A DNA stretch of 64,000 bases from Blastocatellia bacterium. GTDB taxonomy: Bacteria > Acidobacteriota > Blastocatellia > UBA7656 > JADIYM01. A model generated the notes under the pieces. It was given only the letters and a program-made list of their open reading frames with translations, did not search any database and had not been told where the DNA came from. The DNA lies in the NCBI GenBank assembly GCA_016705245.1, contig JADIYM010000021.1:45396-109395 (forward strand), written 5' to 3'. This document shows, piece after piece, positions 9,863 through 18,890 of this stretch; position 1 is the stretch's first letter, and every line of letters begins with the position of its first letter. Both the position numbers and the translations under genes were made by a program.

Positions 9863-9980
9863 GCCGAACTCCAAATGCGAAAGCTCACGAGGGGTTCGGT
9901 TCGTTTGCGCCGTCCCCGTAACTGGTTCAGAACGCCCTGTGGGTGGGCGAGACTATGCGATTCCGGAAAAGGAGATCCCG

Positions 9981-10266
9981 ATGACGTACGTTGTTGCCGA
10001 GCCATACGGGCTGCAAGTTCACGGACTGCGTTGAAGTATGTCCGGTTGAGTGTTTCTACGAGGGGGACGACATTCTCTATATCCACGCGGACGAGTGCAT
10101 CGATTGCGGTGCCTGCGTTCCCGAGTGTCCGGTCGAGGCGATTTTTGCCGCCGAAGATGTGCCGGACGAGTGGCAGAGCTACACCAAGCTCAACGAGGAA
10201 ATGGCGCCCAAGTCGCCGCACATCGACGCCAAGAAGGATCCAATGCCGGGCTGTCCATCGCTCTGA
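9981..10266 (+). CDS. 7Fe-type (FdxA-like) ferredoxin, frame interrupted
   Basis: The protein matches bacterial 7Fe/8Fe ferredoxins: MTYVVAEP at the start, then GCKFTDCVEVCPVECFYEG, CIDCGACVPECPVEAIFA (second cluster motif CxxCxxCxxxCP), and a C-terminal helical extension, about 95 residues in total. The start at 9981 has a good AAAAGGAG. The frame breaks at about 10005-10008: TACG stands where two codons such as TGCACG are expected, a two-base loss. The lost codon is the first cluster-binding Cys of the EPCxxC motif, so as written the product would be aborted. An indel in the sequence record is the likelier cause. Confidence 0.8.
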
Positions 10267-10314
10267 TCGAAGACCGAGCTGTATGCGCGGGCGCACTCGG
10301 GGATGCGTCCGCGT

Positions 10315-11025
10315 TTACCGCTTCGGCAGTCGCACCCCTCGCATGTAGCGCGCGATGACGCGCTGGCGGCGCGCGACGTTTCGCGGGTTCTTCGAGGGGT
10401 TGTAGACGGTACGCGGGTTCGGGATCATCGCCGAGAGGTACGCCGCCTGGGACGCGCTCAAGCGGGCGGCCGACGTTCCGAAATAGGTCTGAGCCGCCGC
10501 TTCGACGCCGTATATTCCGTCGCCCCATTCGATGACATTGAGGTAGATCTCGAGGATCCGCCACTTCGTCAGATTCGACTCGAGCGACTTGGTGATCATG
10601 GCCTCGCGGAGCTTCCGGAGCGGATCCTTCGACTCTGAGAGGTACAGGTTCTTCGCGAGCTGTTGTGTGATCGTGCTCGCGCCGCGGACGATCTTCTTCT
10701 GTTCCCAGTTCTCCTCGGCCGCTTCGCGGAGAGCGTCATAGTCGAACCCGTCGTGCTCGAAGAACCGCGTGTCCTCGCCGGCAATGACGGCCCGGAAGAC
10801 GTTGGGCGAGATGCGGTCGAGCGGCACCCAGGTCTGGACGCGCTTCGGAGCACGGCCTTCGCTCTCGGCCTCGGCCATCCGATTGTCGATCATCGCCGTC
10901 GACTCGGGATTCGTGTCCCGTAGCTTCGCGACGTTCGGATACGTCAGCCAGAAGTAGAGAAGAAAGGCCGCGATGCAGCCCAGCAGGATCAACGTTACGC
11001 GCTTGAACATTCGCGGGCGCATCAT
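10315..11025 (-). CDS. mtgA: monofunctional peptidoglycan transglycosylase
   Basis: This 236-residue protein has one N-terminal membrane anchor (about residues 8-27) and a GT51 glycosyltransferase domain. The catalytic Glu is in AVIAGEDTRFFEHDGFDY. Further GT51 motifs are RGASTITQQLAKNLYLS, EIYLNVIEWGDGIYGVEAAA and LSASQAAYLSAMIPNP. Length and single-domain form fit MtgA, which polymerises lipid II into glycan strands in the periplasm without a transpeptidase domain. It converges on the ferredoxin gene with a gap of about 50 bases. Confidence 0.92.
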   Translation of the reverse strand: MMRPRMFKRVTLILLGCIAAFLLYFWLTYPNVAKLRDTNPESTAMIDNRMAEAESEGRAPKRVQTWVPLDRISPNVFRAVIAGEDTRFFEHDGFDYDALREAAEENWEQKKIVRGASTITQQLAKNLYLSESKDPLRKLREAMITKSLESNLTKWRILEIYLNVIEWGDGIYGVEAAAQTYFGTSAARLSASQAAYLSAMIPNPRTVYNPSKNPRNVARRQRVIARYMRGVRLPKR

Positions 11026-11143
11026 ACATGGCCGGTTTTCGGTGTGTCACCGTAAGCGGTCGTGGTCACCTGCTTGTCGTGCTTCCGCGACGACCCGCGA
11101 ATTACCGCGCGCAAATCGAGGAACGGGGACCCACGATGCGAGC

Positions 11144-11368
11144 GTTCCCCGTTTTTCGAGCCGCGAGCGGTAGCGAGCGTCCCACGGACAGTCCGATCGG
11201 TTCCGATCACTTCCGTCCATCCGCAGCGACGAGTCTGCGATTTCAGGCACCGTCCGTGGGACGCTCGATCGGTTCCGATCACTTCCGTCCATCCGCAGCG
11301 ACGAGTCTGCGATTTCAGGCACCGTCCGTGGGACGCTCGCTACCGCTCGCGGCTCGAGGAACGGGGAC
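11144..11368. repeat. palindromic repeat family A with an internal 72-bp tandem duplication
   Basis: GAGCCGCGAGCGGTAGCGAG (from about 11158) reappears as its reverse complement at the far end (CTCGCTACCGCTCGCGGCTC). Between them a 72-base unit beginning CGATCGGTTCCGATC is repeated exactly twice (11194-11265 and 11266-11337). The gap 11026-11461 holds no gene. The same family recurs at 13079-13334. Confidence 0.85.
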
Positions 11369-11461
11369 CGAAGCGTTACACGGTCGCTCGTTGCCCGGTC
11401 CGGATCGCTGTGGTAGAAGACTGCGGCGCTCAAAGCGCCGATCCAACCGGAGGCCATTGCC

Positions 11462-11917
11462 ATGCGTTTCGCTGTCCTGCTCGCCGCTGCCCTGCTCGTT
11501 AGCTCTTGCTCGAATGCCGGAGGCCCCAAGCCGATCGAGACGGCGTCCGGACCGAAGTCGGCCGCGCAGTCCGGGCCCGCGCAGGACAAGGGCGGCCCGG
11601 CGATGCCGCAATCCGGGGCCATGTCGCCCGATGCTCCGGACCAGCCGCTCGATGAGAAGGTCGCCGAGGCCCGAACCGCGTACGAGAAGAACCCGACCGA
11701 CGCCGCCGCCAAGAAGGCGCTCGTCGATGCCACGCTCCAGAACGCTCAGTTCTACATGTACAAGTCGCCGCTGCCGCCGAATCAGAAGTATCCGAAGGCG
11801 CTCAAGGGCTACAAGGACGTCCTCAAGCTCGATCCCTCGAATGCCCAGGCGTCGGATTCGATCGCCATGATCGAGAGCATCTACAAGAGCCTCGGAAAGC
11901 CGGTCCCCGAAGTCTAG
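11462..11917 (+). CDS. small lipoprotein with TPR-like C-terminal half
   Basis: This 151-residue protein has a lipoprotein signal (hydrophobic core LLAAALLV, lipobox VSSC at about residue 16), a Pro/Gly/Ser-rich linker, and a helical half with TPR-like spacing. A motif A-x-x-x-Y-x-x-x-P-x-D is followed by ALKGYKDVLKLDPSNAQASD. It probably acts at the outer membrane or periplasm as a binding scaffold. The next gene starts 13 bases after its stop, suggesting one transcript. No specific family is assigned. Confidence 0.7.
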   Translation: MRFAVLLAAALLVSSCSNAGGPKPIETASGPKSAAQSGPAQDKGGPAMPQSGAMSPDAPDQPLDEKVAEARTAYEKNPTDAAAKKALVDATLQNAQFYMYKSPLPPNQKYPKALKGYKDVLKLDPSNAQASDSIAMIESIYKSLGKPVPEV

Positions 11918-11930
11918 GCGGACGCAGGCT

Positions 11931-13064
11931 ATGACTGCGACGATATCCGGCCGCGCAAGCGCCGACGGGACGCGCCGCTTCGCCGAACGGCAGGTCGCCG
12001 AGTCCGGTCGAGAGGCGACCTCGTATCGCCTGCTCGACGGCCTGACCGTTTCGACAATCGGGCTCGGGACGTACCTGGGCGAGCCCGACGACGTCACCGA
12101 CGTCCTCTACATCGAGGCGATCGTCGAAGCCGTCGGCCTCGGCATCAACCACGTCGACTCTGCGATCAACTACCGCTTCCAGCGTAGCGAACGCGCCACC
12201 GGCGAAGCACTCCGGCGAGTATTGGCCGGCGGCGGCGTGGATCGGTCCGAGATCGTGGTTGCCACGAAGGGCGGCTACGTGCCTTTCGACGGCGCGCCGC
12301 CGTCCGGCGCTGGCGCCGCGAGAGAATACGTCAGCCGCGAGTTTCTCTCTCCCGGCGTCTGCAAGGCCGCGGACTTCGCGAATCAGTACCGGCACTGCAT
12401 GGCCCCGGGCTACCTCGCGAATCAGATCGACAGGAGCTGCGAGAACCTCGGCATCGAGACGATCGACGTTTATTACCTGCACAACGTCGAGGGGCAGATC
12501 GCGGAGGTGGGTCGCGAGACGTTCGAGCAGCGCGTCCGCGACGCCTTCGGCCAGCTCGAGTCGAAGGTGGAGGAGGGACGCATCGCCCGGTACGGCCTCG
12601 CGACCTGGAACGGGTTCAGATCAGAGCCCGGATCGAAGGACTACCTTCCGCTCGAGCGGATCGTCAGCCTCGCACACGAGGCGGGCGGCGACGGCCACCA
12701 TTTCCGCGTCATCCAGCTGCCCTACAACCTCGCGATGACTGAGGCATTCGGGTACTTCAACCAGCCGGTCGGTGAAAAGGTCTCGACAGCGCTAGAAGCC
12801 GCTGGGAGGCTCGGCGTCTCGGCCGTGGCGAGCGCGTCGCTGCTCCAGTCCCGACTCGCCGAGGATCTGCCTCCGGAAGTGGTCGCAGCCTTCGACGTGT
12901 CCACTGACGCCCTGCGGGCGGTCCAGTTCGTCAGGTCGACACCGGGCGTCGCGTCGGCGCTCGTAGGGATGAGCCACACGCGGCACGTACGAGAGAATGC
13001 GACGCTGCTCGGACTTCCGCTCGCACCCGAATCCGCCGTGTTTGGACTGTTCGACGAAGAGTAG
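11931..13064 (+). CDS. aldo/keto reductase family oxidoreductase
   Basis: This 377-residue TIM-barrel AKR contains the expected tetrad: Asp and Tyr in HVDSAINYRFQRSE, Lys in IVVATKGGY, and His in DVYYLHNVE. The strand-one motif STIGLGTYLG and the C-terminal cofactor-loop region (ASALVGMSHTRHVRENA) are present. An insertion around residues 120-165 (FDGAPPSGAG onward) is longer than in typical AKRs. It should be an NAD(P)H-dependent carbonyl reductase of unknown substrate. It follows the small lipoprotein gene closely. Confidence 0.85.
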   Translation: MTATISGRASADGTRRFAERQVAESGREATSYRLLDGLTVSTIGLGTYLGEPDDVTDVLYIEAIVEAVGLGINHVDSAINYRFQRSERATGEALRRVLAGGGVDRSEIVVATKGGYVPFDGAPPSGAGAAREYVSREFLSPGVCKAADFANQYRHCMAPGYLANQIDRSCENLGIETIDVYYLHNVEGQIAEVGRETFEQRVRDAFGQLESKVEEGRIARYGLATWNGFRSEPGSKDYLPLERIVSLAHEAGGDGHHFRVIQLPYNLAMTEAFGYFNQPVGEKVSTALEAAGRLGVSAVASASLLQSRLAEDLPPEVVAAFDVSTDALRAVQFVRSTPGVASALVGMSHTRHVRENATLLGLPLAPESAVFGLFDEE

Positions 13065-13078
13065 AGCGGCGACGAGGC

Positions 13079-13334
13079 TGCGGTTTCAGGCACCGTCCGT
13101 GGGACGCTCGCTACCGCTCGCGGCTCGAGGAACGGGAACGGGCGCGGACGGGAGCGTCCTGCCTGGTAAAGCAACGATGCCGGTGGTCCCCGCTTTTCGA
13201 GCCGCGAGCGGTAGCGAGCGTCCCACGGACGGTCGAACGATTCCGATCACTTCTGTACGGCCAACGACGAGTCTGCGGTTTCAGGGACCGTCCGTGGGAC
13301 GCTCGCTACCGCTCGCGGCTCGAGGAACGGGGAC
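13079..13334. repeat. palindromic repeat family A, three arms
   Basis: Arms at about 13079-13136 and 13274-13334 carry GTCCGTGGGACGCTCGCTAC; the arm at about 13186-13230 carries the reverse complement GTAGCGAGCGTCCCACGGAC. The gap 13065-13407 contains nothing else. It lies between convergent genes (aldo/keto reductase and the FHA fusion), where a terminator is expected. Confidence 0.85.
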
Positions 13335-13407
13335 TGTGCATTGCCGGCGTAGGTGACACGCGGAAGGGAATGTGACGAACCCCTGATCGCTTCTGTATCT
13401 GTGGACG

Positions 13408-15645
13408 CTACTGCAGGCGCGAGTCGTCGTCCAGGACGACCTGGAAGCCGCCGTTGTCGTCGACGAAGACGAGGCCGCTCGCCGTCCCGAACGTCGCGCG
13501 AGTCACACCCTCGGGTTTCGCTCCCTTCGCGAAGAACAGGCTCCCGAGTTTCTGGACGGCCGTCGTAGCCCCATCCCACCGGTACACCATGAACGGCGCT
13601 TTCGAGAGGCTGGTCGAGTTGCCGACGACCACCAGGAACCCCTTCTTTACCGGATCGTACGAAAGGTCCCGAATTCCCTGTTCGTCGCGCGCCGCCTCGA
13701 TCGCGAGGTGGATCAACGGTTGCACGGAGAGATTCGAGGCATCCCACGGGCCGGCAAGATCATTGATCCGGACCGGAACCACGATGGCCTGTCCCTTGAT
13801 GACCGGAGTCCGCACCCCCAGGAGCAGCGTGTTCGTGTTCGGATCGAATCCAAGGCCTTCGATATTGAGGCCACCCTTGTCAGGTTCGAGCACCGTCGAA
13901 CCGCCGATGTCCGGGACATTGGCTGTAAACCACTCGCGAATGTCCGGAATCACCTCGGTCGCGAGGCTTCCGTCCGGCTGCACGGTAATTCGCAGGAGCG
14001 CGCTGGGCGGGGCGACAAACTGGCCCTGCTTCTTCGAGATCTTGTTCATCATCGACGTCGTTGCGAAGATGATCGTCTTGCCATCCTTCTGAGCGAGTGC
14101 AAGACCCTCGATGTCGTCGAGCTGACCGGGTTGCACGCCGACGAGCGGACGGCGGACCAGCGGACCGGCCTTCGTTCCGTTCGCCTCGATGTTCAGCTCG
14201 AACAGCGCGTCGTTCGTGTTGTTGTCGGCAAAGATGAACTTGCCGGGTGCGATCTCGACGATGGCAGAGGCGTTGTAGGGCTCGCCCGCCGGATTCGTCT
14301 CGCCAAAAGTAACGAAATCGACGGCCGCGACCCCGACCGGAGGCCCGGCCGATGCACCCGAATCGCCGTTGCTGCTACAGCTCGGCATCTTGCCGGCGAT
14401 CATCAGGCCCAGGACGATTGTGGCCACGGCGCCGACGATCTGCGCGATGATGCGACCGACGAAGCCGATCCACGCGGACTTGAGTTTGTCGGCTTCCTTG
14501 ACCTTCTCCTTCTCCTTCTTCTCCTTCTCCTGCCTTTTCTTATCCTTCTTCTTCTGCTTCTCGTCCTCTTCGTCGCCCGCGGCGGCTCCGCCCGCCACGA
14601 ATCCGGAACCCGCCGCCGCCGCCCTGGCCGCGACCGGCGTGGACTGGACGCCCTTGAGGAGTGCCGCGACCGCGGCGTTCGTCGCGTCCGGCGTGAGAAT
14701 CTGGGTCGCGCTGTCGTGCGACTGCGCCGCGTCGGGGAGCGGCAGCTTGAAAGTCAGCAGGCACTGCCCGATCTTGATGACGTCGCCGTTCTTGAGCAGG
14801 TGCGCCTGGTTGATGCGCGCGTTGTCAACGAACACCCCGTTGCGGCTGCCGAAGTCGACGATCTGGTAATCGTTGCCCTGGGCGCGAAGAATGGCGTGGG
14901 TGGAGCCGACCGTCGGATCGGGAAGCACGAGATCGTTGTGGTCGGCGCGCCCGATCTTCATCTCGCCGGCGAGAATTACGACGTCCATCGTCTGGCCGGA
15001 CGGCAGCAGTACAACGAGTCTGGGCGAGAAGTACTGATAGACCCTCGGTGCGAGGTCGTCGCGCGACGCGAGCCGGAGGTCGACCGTGAGACCGGCCATT
15101 CGTCGCACGGTGCGGATCACTTCGGCCTGCGTCGGATCGGCACATACGACCACGAGCCGGTCACCCTCGGCGTGGAGCGGGAGAAGGAGGTGCGTGCGCG
15201 CGAACTCCGCGGGCGCCTTGGTGATCACCGCAGGATCGATGGCGACCGTCGCGAGGTCCGCAACGGGGAGGCCGAAGATCCGCGACATCGCGTCGCGCAG
15301 GGCGCTCGACGACATCTGCTTGCGCTCGAGGATGAGATCGACCAGCGAGCGGCTCGACGCCGACGCCTCGGCTTTCAGGGCGTCGATCACCGGCTTCTGG
15401 ACATAGCCGCCGACCGCGAGCCTCTCGGCGAGCAGGTCCGCCGAGAAGGGCCACGGCTTCGACGAGCCGCCCGGCTGAACGAGCGGCGTGCCGGGCTGCC
15501 CCGTGAGTTGGCCGGACTTCGGTGCGACGGGCACCGCGCCGGTGTCCGCCCATAGGGCCTCAATGCTCGAGCCACACCCTGTGCAGTTCGGTGTTCCGTA
15601 CGTGACGCTGGCGCCACAATGCGGACAGTGCTTTTCGGTTGACAT
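13408..15645 (-). CDS. zinc ribbon-MshEN-FHA-membrane-propeller fusion protein
   Basis: This 745-residue protein has an unusual domain order. A zinc ribbon (CPHCGASV, CTGCGSSI) fills residues 7-26. An MshEN/GspE N-terminal-type domain (about 75-215) includes IFGLPVADLATVAIDPAVI and VVVCADPTQAEVIRTVRR. An FHA domain (about 225-310) includes IGRADHNDLVLPDPTVGSTH and DFGSRNGVFVDN. Then come a Lys/Glu-rich helix (KQKKKDKKRQEKEKK), one membrane segment (about 400-425), and an exported beta-propeller-like domain with FADNNTNDALFELN, DIEGLALA and LNIEGLGFD, resembling DUF3616 or phytase-like propellers. It probably links a cytoplasmic phospho-threonine sensor to a periplasmic propeller. No partner gene is adjacent. 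Confidence 0.7.
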   Translation of the reverse strand: MSTEKHCPHCGASVTYGTPNCTGCGSSIEALWADTGAVPVAPKSGQLTGQPGTPLVQPGGSSKPWPFSADLLAERLAVGGYVQKPVIDALKAEASASSRSLVDLILERKQMSSSALRDAMSRIFGLPVADLATVAIDPAVITKAPAEFARTHLLLPLHAEGDRLVVVCADPTQAEVIRTVRRMAGLTVDLRLASRDDLAPRVYQYFSPRLVVLLPSGQTMDVVILAGEMKIGRADHNDLVLPDPTVGSTHAILRAQGNDYQIVDFGSRNGVFVDNARINQAHLLKNGDVIKIGQCLLTFKLPLPDAAQSHDSATQILTPDATNAAVAALLKGVQSTPVAARAAAAGSGFVAGGAAAGDEEDEKQKKKDKKRQEKEKKEKEKVKEADKLKSAWIGFVGRIIAQIVGAVATIVLGLMIAGKMPSCSSNGDSGASAGPPVGVAAVDFVTFGETNPAGEPYNASAIVEIAPGKFIFADNNTNDALFELNIEANGTKAGPLVRRPLVGVQPGQLDDIEGLALAQKDGKTIIFATTSMMNKISKKQGQFVAPPSALLRITVQPDGSLATEVIPDIREWFTANVPDIGGSTVLEPDKGGLNIEGLGFDPNTNTLLLGVRTPVIKGQAIVVPVRINDLAGPWDASNLSVQPLIHLAIEAARDEQGIRDLSYDPVKKGFLVVVGNSTSLSKAPFMVYRWDGATTAVQKLGSLFFAKGAKPEGVTRATFGTASGLVFVDDNGGFQVVLDDDSRLQ

Positions 15646-15790
15646 AGCGTTCCGTCGGATGGGAATTCGTCAGAAAATCGGCGCCGATCATACAAGAAGG
15701 ACACGAGACCGACAATAACTCGCGTGAACCGCGAGCGAGAGAAGGTGCGGGATGCAGGATCCCGACGTTGTCATCGTTATACTCCGAGCC

Positions 15791-17766
15791 ATGCAGACCG
15801 CCAACGGAATCGCGCGACGGTTGAGGTCGGGGTGTCGATTCCGGAGCCCTGGCGCAACCATCTCCGCGTCGATCTCTGCAGTGCTGCTCGTCGTCGCGAC
15901 GGCAGCACTGGTCGGCGCCGCCCCGCCGGGCGTTGCGCGGACACAGCGCTCGCTGGCCGCCGCGAGCGTTGGCGCCATCCGCAGTCGGGCGGCCTTCGAT
16001 CGCCTGGCTGCGGCGTCGTTCTCTGGCAGCCGATCGCCGATGCCGCACGTGCTTTTCGTCATCGATCGCGCGATGCAGGATCGCGTCCACTACTTCAGTC
16101 CAAGGCGTTTCCGGTTGCACCGTGACTTTGTAAACGCGACTTACATGTCGCTCGAGCGATCGGATGCGTTCTACGAGCGCAACTACTCGAACGACGAGCG
16201 GCGCTTCCTGATGGGCACGATCGTCTGGCAGACGGGCCTTGGCAGGTACACCTTCGAGGTGAACGAAGGCGACCGAATCTCGATACCGCTCGTGGCACTT
16301 GCCGCGAAGCGGCTTTCGGCAACCTTTCACGCCCCGCTCGCGTTCCGGGCCGTGACCGACGGGCAGGCGGCGTCGGGGCGCGCCGTCGCGGGACTGGAGG
16401 TGGTCGACTCGCGCGAGCTGTTCGGCGACCAGGTCTACCTCGCGATCAATCCGGGCTCGGGCGTCGGCATCCTGCGGATCGTCGACCGGATCACGCCCGA
16501 CACGTTCATCGACCGCAACGAGATCGTCGTCCTGACGTCGCCGCAGGTCTCGCTTCCACCCGTTGCGGGCATTCTCTCGACTATTCCGCCGTCGCCGCTG
16601 TCGCACCTCAACGTGCTCGCGCGGTCGTGGGTATCCCGAATGCATTCGCCCGCGGCGCCGACGAAACGTACCGTCCCCTGCTCGGCAAGTTCGTCCGGTT
16701 CGAGGCCCGCGCCGACGGGTTCAGCATCCGGCTGGCCGATGCCGGCGAGATCGTTGCGGCGGCGAAGCGCGAATACGCGCATACCGAGCTGATCACGCCG
16801 CGGGCCGACCTCGTCTTCGACCGGCTGACGCCGCTCGCCGACCAGGGCGCGGCCGACTCGGTCCGATTCGGGGCCAAGTCGGCGAATCTCGGCGAGGTCG
16901 CGCGCTCGCGCCTGCCCGGATTCGAGGTGCCTGACGGGTTCACCGTGCCGTTCAGCTGGTACGCAAAGTTCGTTCGCGAGTCGGGAATCGAGGTCGAGGT
17001 TTTCGAGATGCTCGACAACGAGCGATTCAACCACGACATCCCGTACCGGCGTCAGAGGCTCGCGGCGATGCGGTTGCGGATTGAATCGGCGCCGATGCCG
17101 CAGCCGATGGCGGACGCGATCATCGCGAAGGCCCGTGAGATGTTCGGCGAAGACGGGCTCGTCGTGCGCAGCTCGACGAACGCCGAGGACCTGCCCGGCT
17201 TCAGCGGGGCGGGGCTCTACTCGACGGTGCCGAACGTGCTCGGCCGCGAGGCCCTGCTGGCGGCGGTCCGCGTGGTCTGGGCGTCGATATGGAACGACAG
17301 GGCCTACGAGGCACGCGCGGCGGCGGGGATGAGCCACCTCGTTTATCCGGCTGTCCTTGTGCAGAGGGGAATGAACGCGGATGCGGCTGGTGTGCTCGTG
17401 ACGACGAACCCGTTCGACGAAGGCGACCGGGGGGCGGTGTTCGTGAACGCGAAGCGCGGGCTTGGAATCCGGGTCGTCGATGGATATCGCGTCGCGGAGC
17501 AGATCCTCTACGACCCGCGGCGCGACGTGGTGCGAGTGTTGACGAGGTCGGCCGACGACACTGCGCTGACCTTCGACGCGGCCGGCGGCGTACGCGAGAT
17601 CCGCGTGGAGCCGGGGCGCACCGTGTTGACTGACGACCTGGCGCGACGGCTGGCGAAGGTTGCACGGTCCATAGAGCGGCACCTGAAGGTCGGGCCGCTC
17701 GACATCGAGTGGCTGACGATCGGCGACCGGATCTACATCGTCCAGGCTCGTCCGTTCAAGAAGTGA
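15791..17766 (+). CDS. exported PEP/pyruvate-binding dikinase-like protein (frame interrupted)
   Basis: An N-terminal hydrophobic segment (SAVLLVVATAALVGAAPPGV) looks like a signal or anchor. After about 190 unassigned residues comes a swivelling phosphohistidine-like motif (GILSTIPPSPLSHLNVLARS, then GIPNAF), followed by a PPDK_N/ATP-grasp domain (FGAKSANLGEVARS, VVRSSTNAEDLPGFSGAGLY, VLVQRGMNADAAGV). The His domain preceding the ATP-binding domain is the order of glucan water dikinases, not of PEP synthase, and no PEP-barrel follows. The frame breaks at 16629-16631: GGG should be GGGG, which restores ARSWGIPNAF. An upstream start at 15752 is possible. Substrate and location are unknown; an exported ATP-dependent dikinase would be odd. 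Confidence 0.7.
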
Positions 17767-17768
17767 GG

Positions 17769-17917
17769 AGAGTGGACAGGATTGCAGGATTTTCAGGATT
17801 AACAGGATTCCCTTTGGGAATTGGTTGCAGCGAGCGTCGTTCATTGCATCGAGTTACTGACGGTCAACCCAGGAGAATCCTGTCAATCCTGTAAATCCTG
17901 TAATCCTGTCGACTCTT
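17769..17917. repeat. AATCCTGT-type hairpin repeat (family B), copy 1
   Basis: The left arm (about 17769-17810) reads GAGTGGACAGGATTGCAGGA and continues with AGGATT units. The right arm (about 17873-17917) is the reverse complement built from AATCCTGT units spaced 8-9 bases. It follows directly on the dikinase-like gene stop. Confidence 0.85.
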
Positions 17918-17935
17918 CCTGTAACCTCACCCGCC

Positions 17936-18193
17936 ATGAGCGCGAATGCCAATCCGTTTGCCGTCGGGCAGAAGGTCTGCCTCCTCCTCACGACTGGTCA
18001 GGTCAGCACGAAGCGATTCGAGATCACGAAGGTCTGGCGCTACCCGACGACGTTCCGCTACCAGCTCGACACCGGGTACGTCGCCGATCACTCCGAGCTC
18101 CGGGCCCTGGAGGGCGAAATGCCCCAGGGCGACGCCACCACCGGGAATCTCGAGGCACCAGCCGTAGCCGAGCCCGCCGCACCCGATGCGTGA
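17936..18193 (+). CDS. small protein of unknown function, 85 aa
   Basis: A compact ORF reads NPFAVGQKVCLLLTTGQVST, then EITKVWRYPTTFRYQLDTGY, and ends in an Ala/Pro/Glu tail. The beta-rich core resembles small SH3-like barrels, but no family is recognised. It lies between a family B hairpin and a long non-coding leader. Codon usage is typical of the window, which supports coding. There is no strong ribosome binding site (CCTGTAACCTCACCCGCC precedes the ATG). Confidence 0.5.
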   Translation: MSANANPFAVGQKVCLLLTTGQVSTKRFEITKVWRYPTTFRYQLDTGYVADHSELRALEGEMPQGDATTGNLEAPAVAEPAAPDA

Positions 18194-18372
18194 CCTGGCG
18201 CTCGCCGGCCTTCTCGCGACGGTCGTGGCCGCGTTCGTCCTGTATCAGATCCGGCGCGGACTCAGGCGCCGCCGCCCGAAGCCCTGAGCAAAGACGGTGT
18301 CGGGCGTCTGTGGAATCGTCGGACCCACGACCGCTCAAGAGTTTAGCGGCTCATGGCTGAAGTATTCCGTTG

Positions 18373-18402
18373 TTGACTTCCCCGAAAAATCCGTGCTACA
18401 AA
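18373..18402 (+). promoter_or_regulatory. strong sigma70-type promoter ahead of the giant surface protein
   Basis: TTGACT (18373-18378), 18 bases, TACAAA (18397-18402) in a locally A-rich stretch. It predicts transcription from about 18410, giving an untranslated leader of about 480 bases. Confidence 0.55.
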
Positions 18403-18890
18403 ACTTGGGTCTCGAAACAAGACACCCGGGCCTTGCCCGGACATAAAGTCCTGTCACCCGATGGAAGTCCCCAGTCGGCCCTTTCAGCCACGTTGAATTG
18501 GGCCTTGTTTGAAAGCAACCGACCCTCGGCGTGTTCCGGTCAACGGGCACCCACCAGCACGGTCTCACCATAGCCGTACAAGAGGTCGGACGAAGGGATT
18601 GCCAGTCCTTGGTCATCCCGAACCTGCAGCGAGCAGCGTTGTGCACGAATCGACAAGTTGAAGGGTTTTTTTGGGCGGTCTGCCCCCATTCGCGGGAGAC
18701 TCTCGAGAAGAGGCAACAGCAGGCGGGTCTTTTGCACGGCCGTCGACGGCGCGAATTGCATCACAGCTTCTGCGACGGCCATCGCGGACGGAAACGACAC
18801 ATTCACAGCACAACAACGCTCGAGAACGCGTGAACTCGCGACGGGGGAAGCCGGTCCTGGCCGGACGAGTCGCCAGTGTGACGGGAGGAA
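18403..18890 (+). other. long non-coding leader of unknown function
   Basis: Between the promoter and the start at 18891 no credible gene is seen. The stretch contains several short hairpins (for example CCCGGGCCTTGCCCGGAC near 18427) and a T7 run near 18663-18673. I do not recognise a known riboswitch class, 6S, SRP or tmRNA core in it. It may be a structured leader or a small RNA ending near the T run. Confidence 0.35.

Noticed and set aside
18403..18890. Known structured RNA (6S, SRP, tmRNA, c-di-GMP or cobalamin riboswitch) in the long leader
   Set aside because: None of the conserved cores I know could be found; left as an unknown leader.
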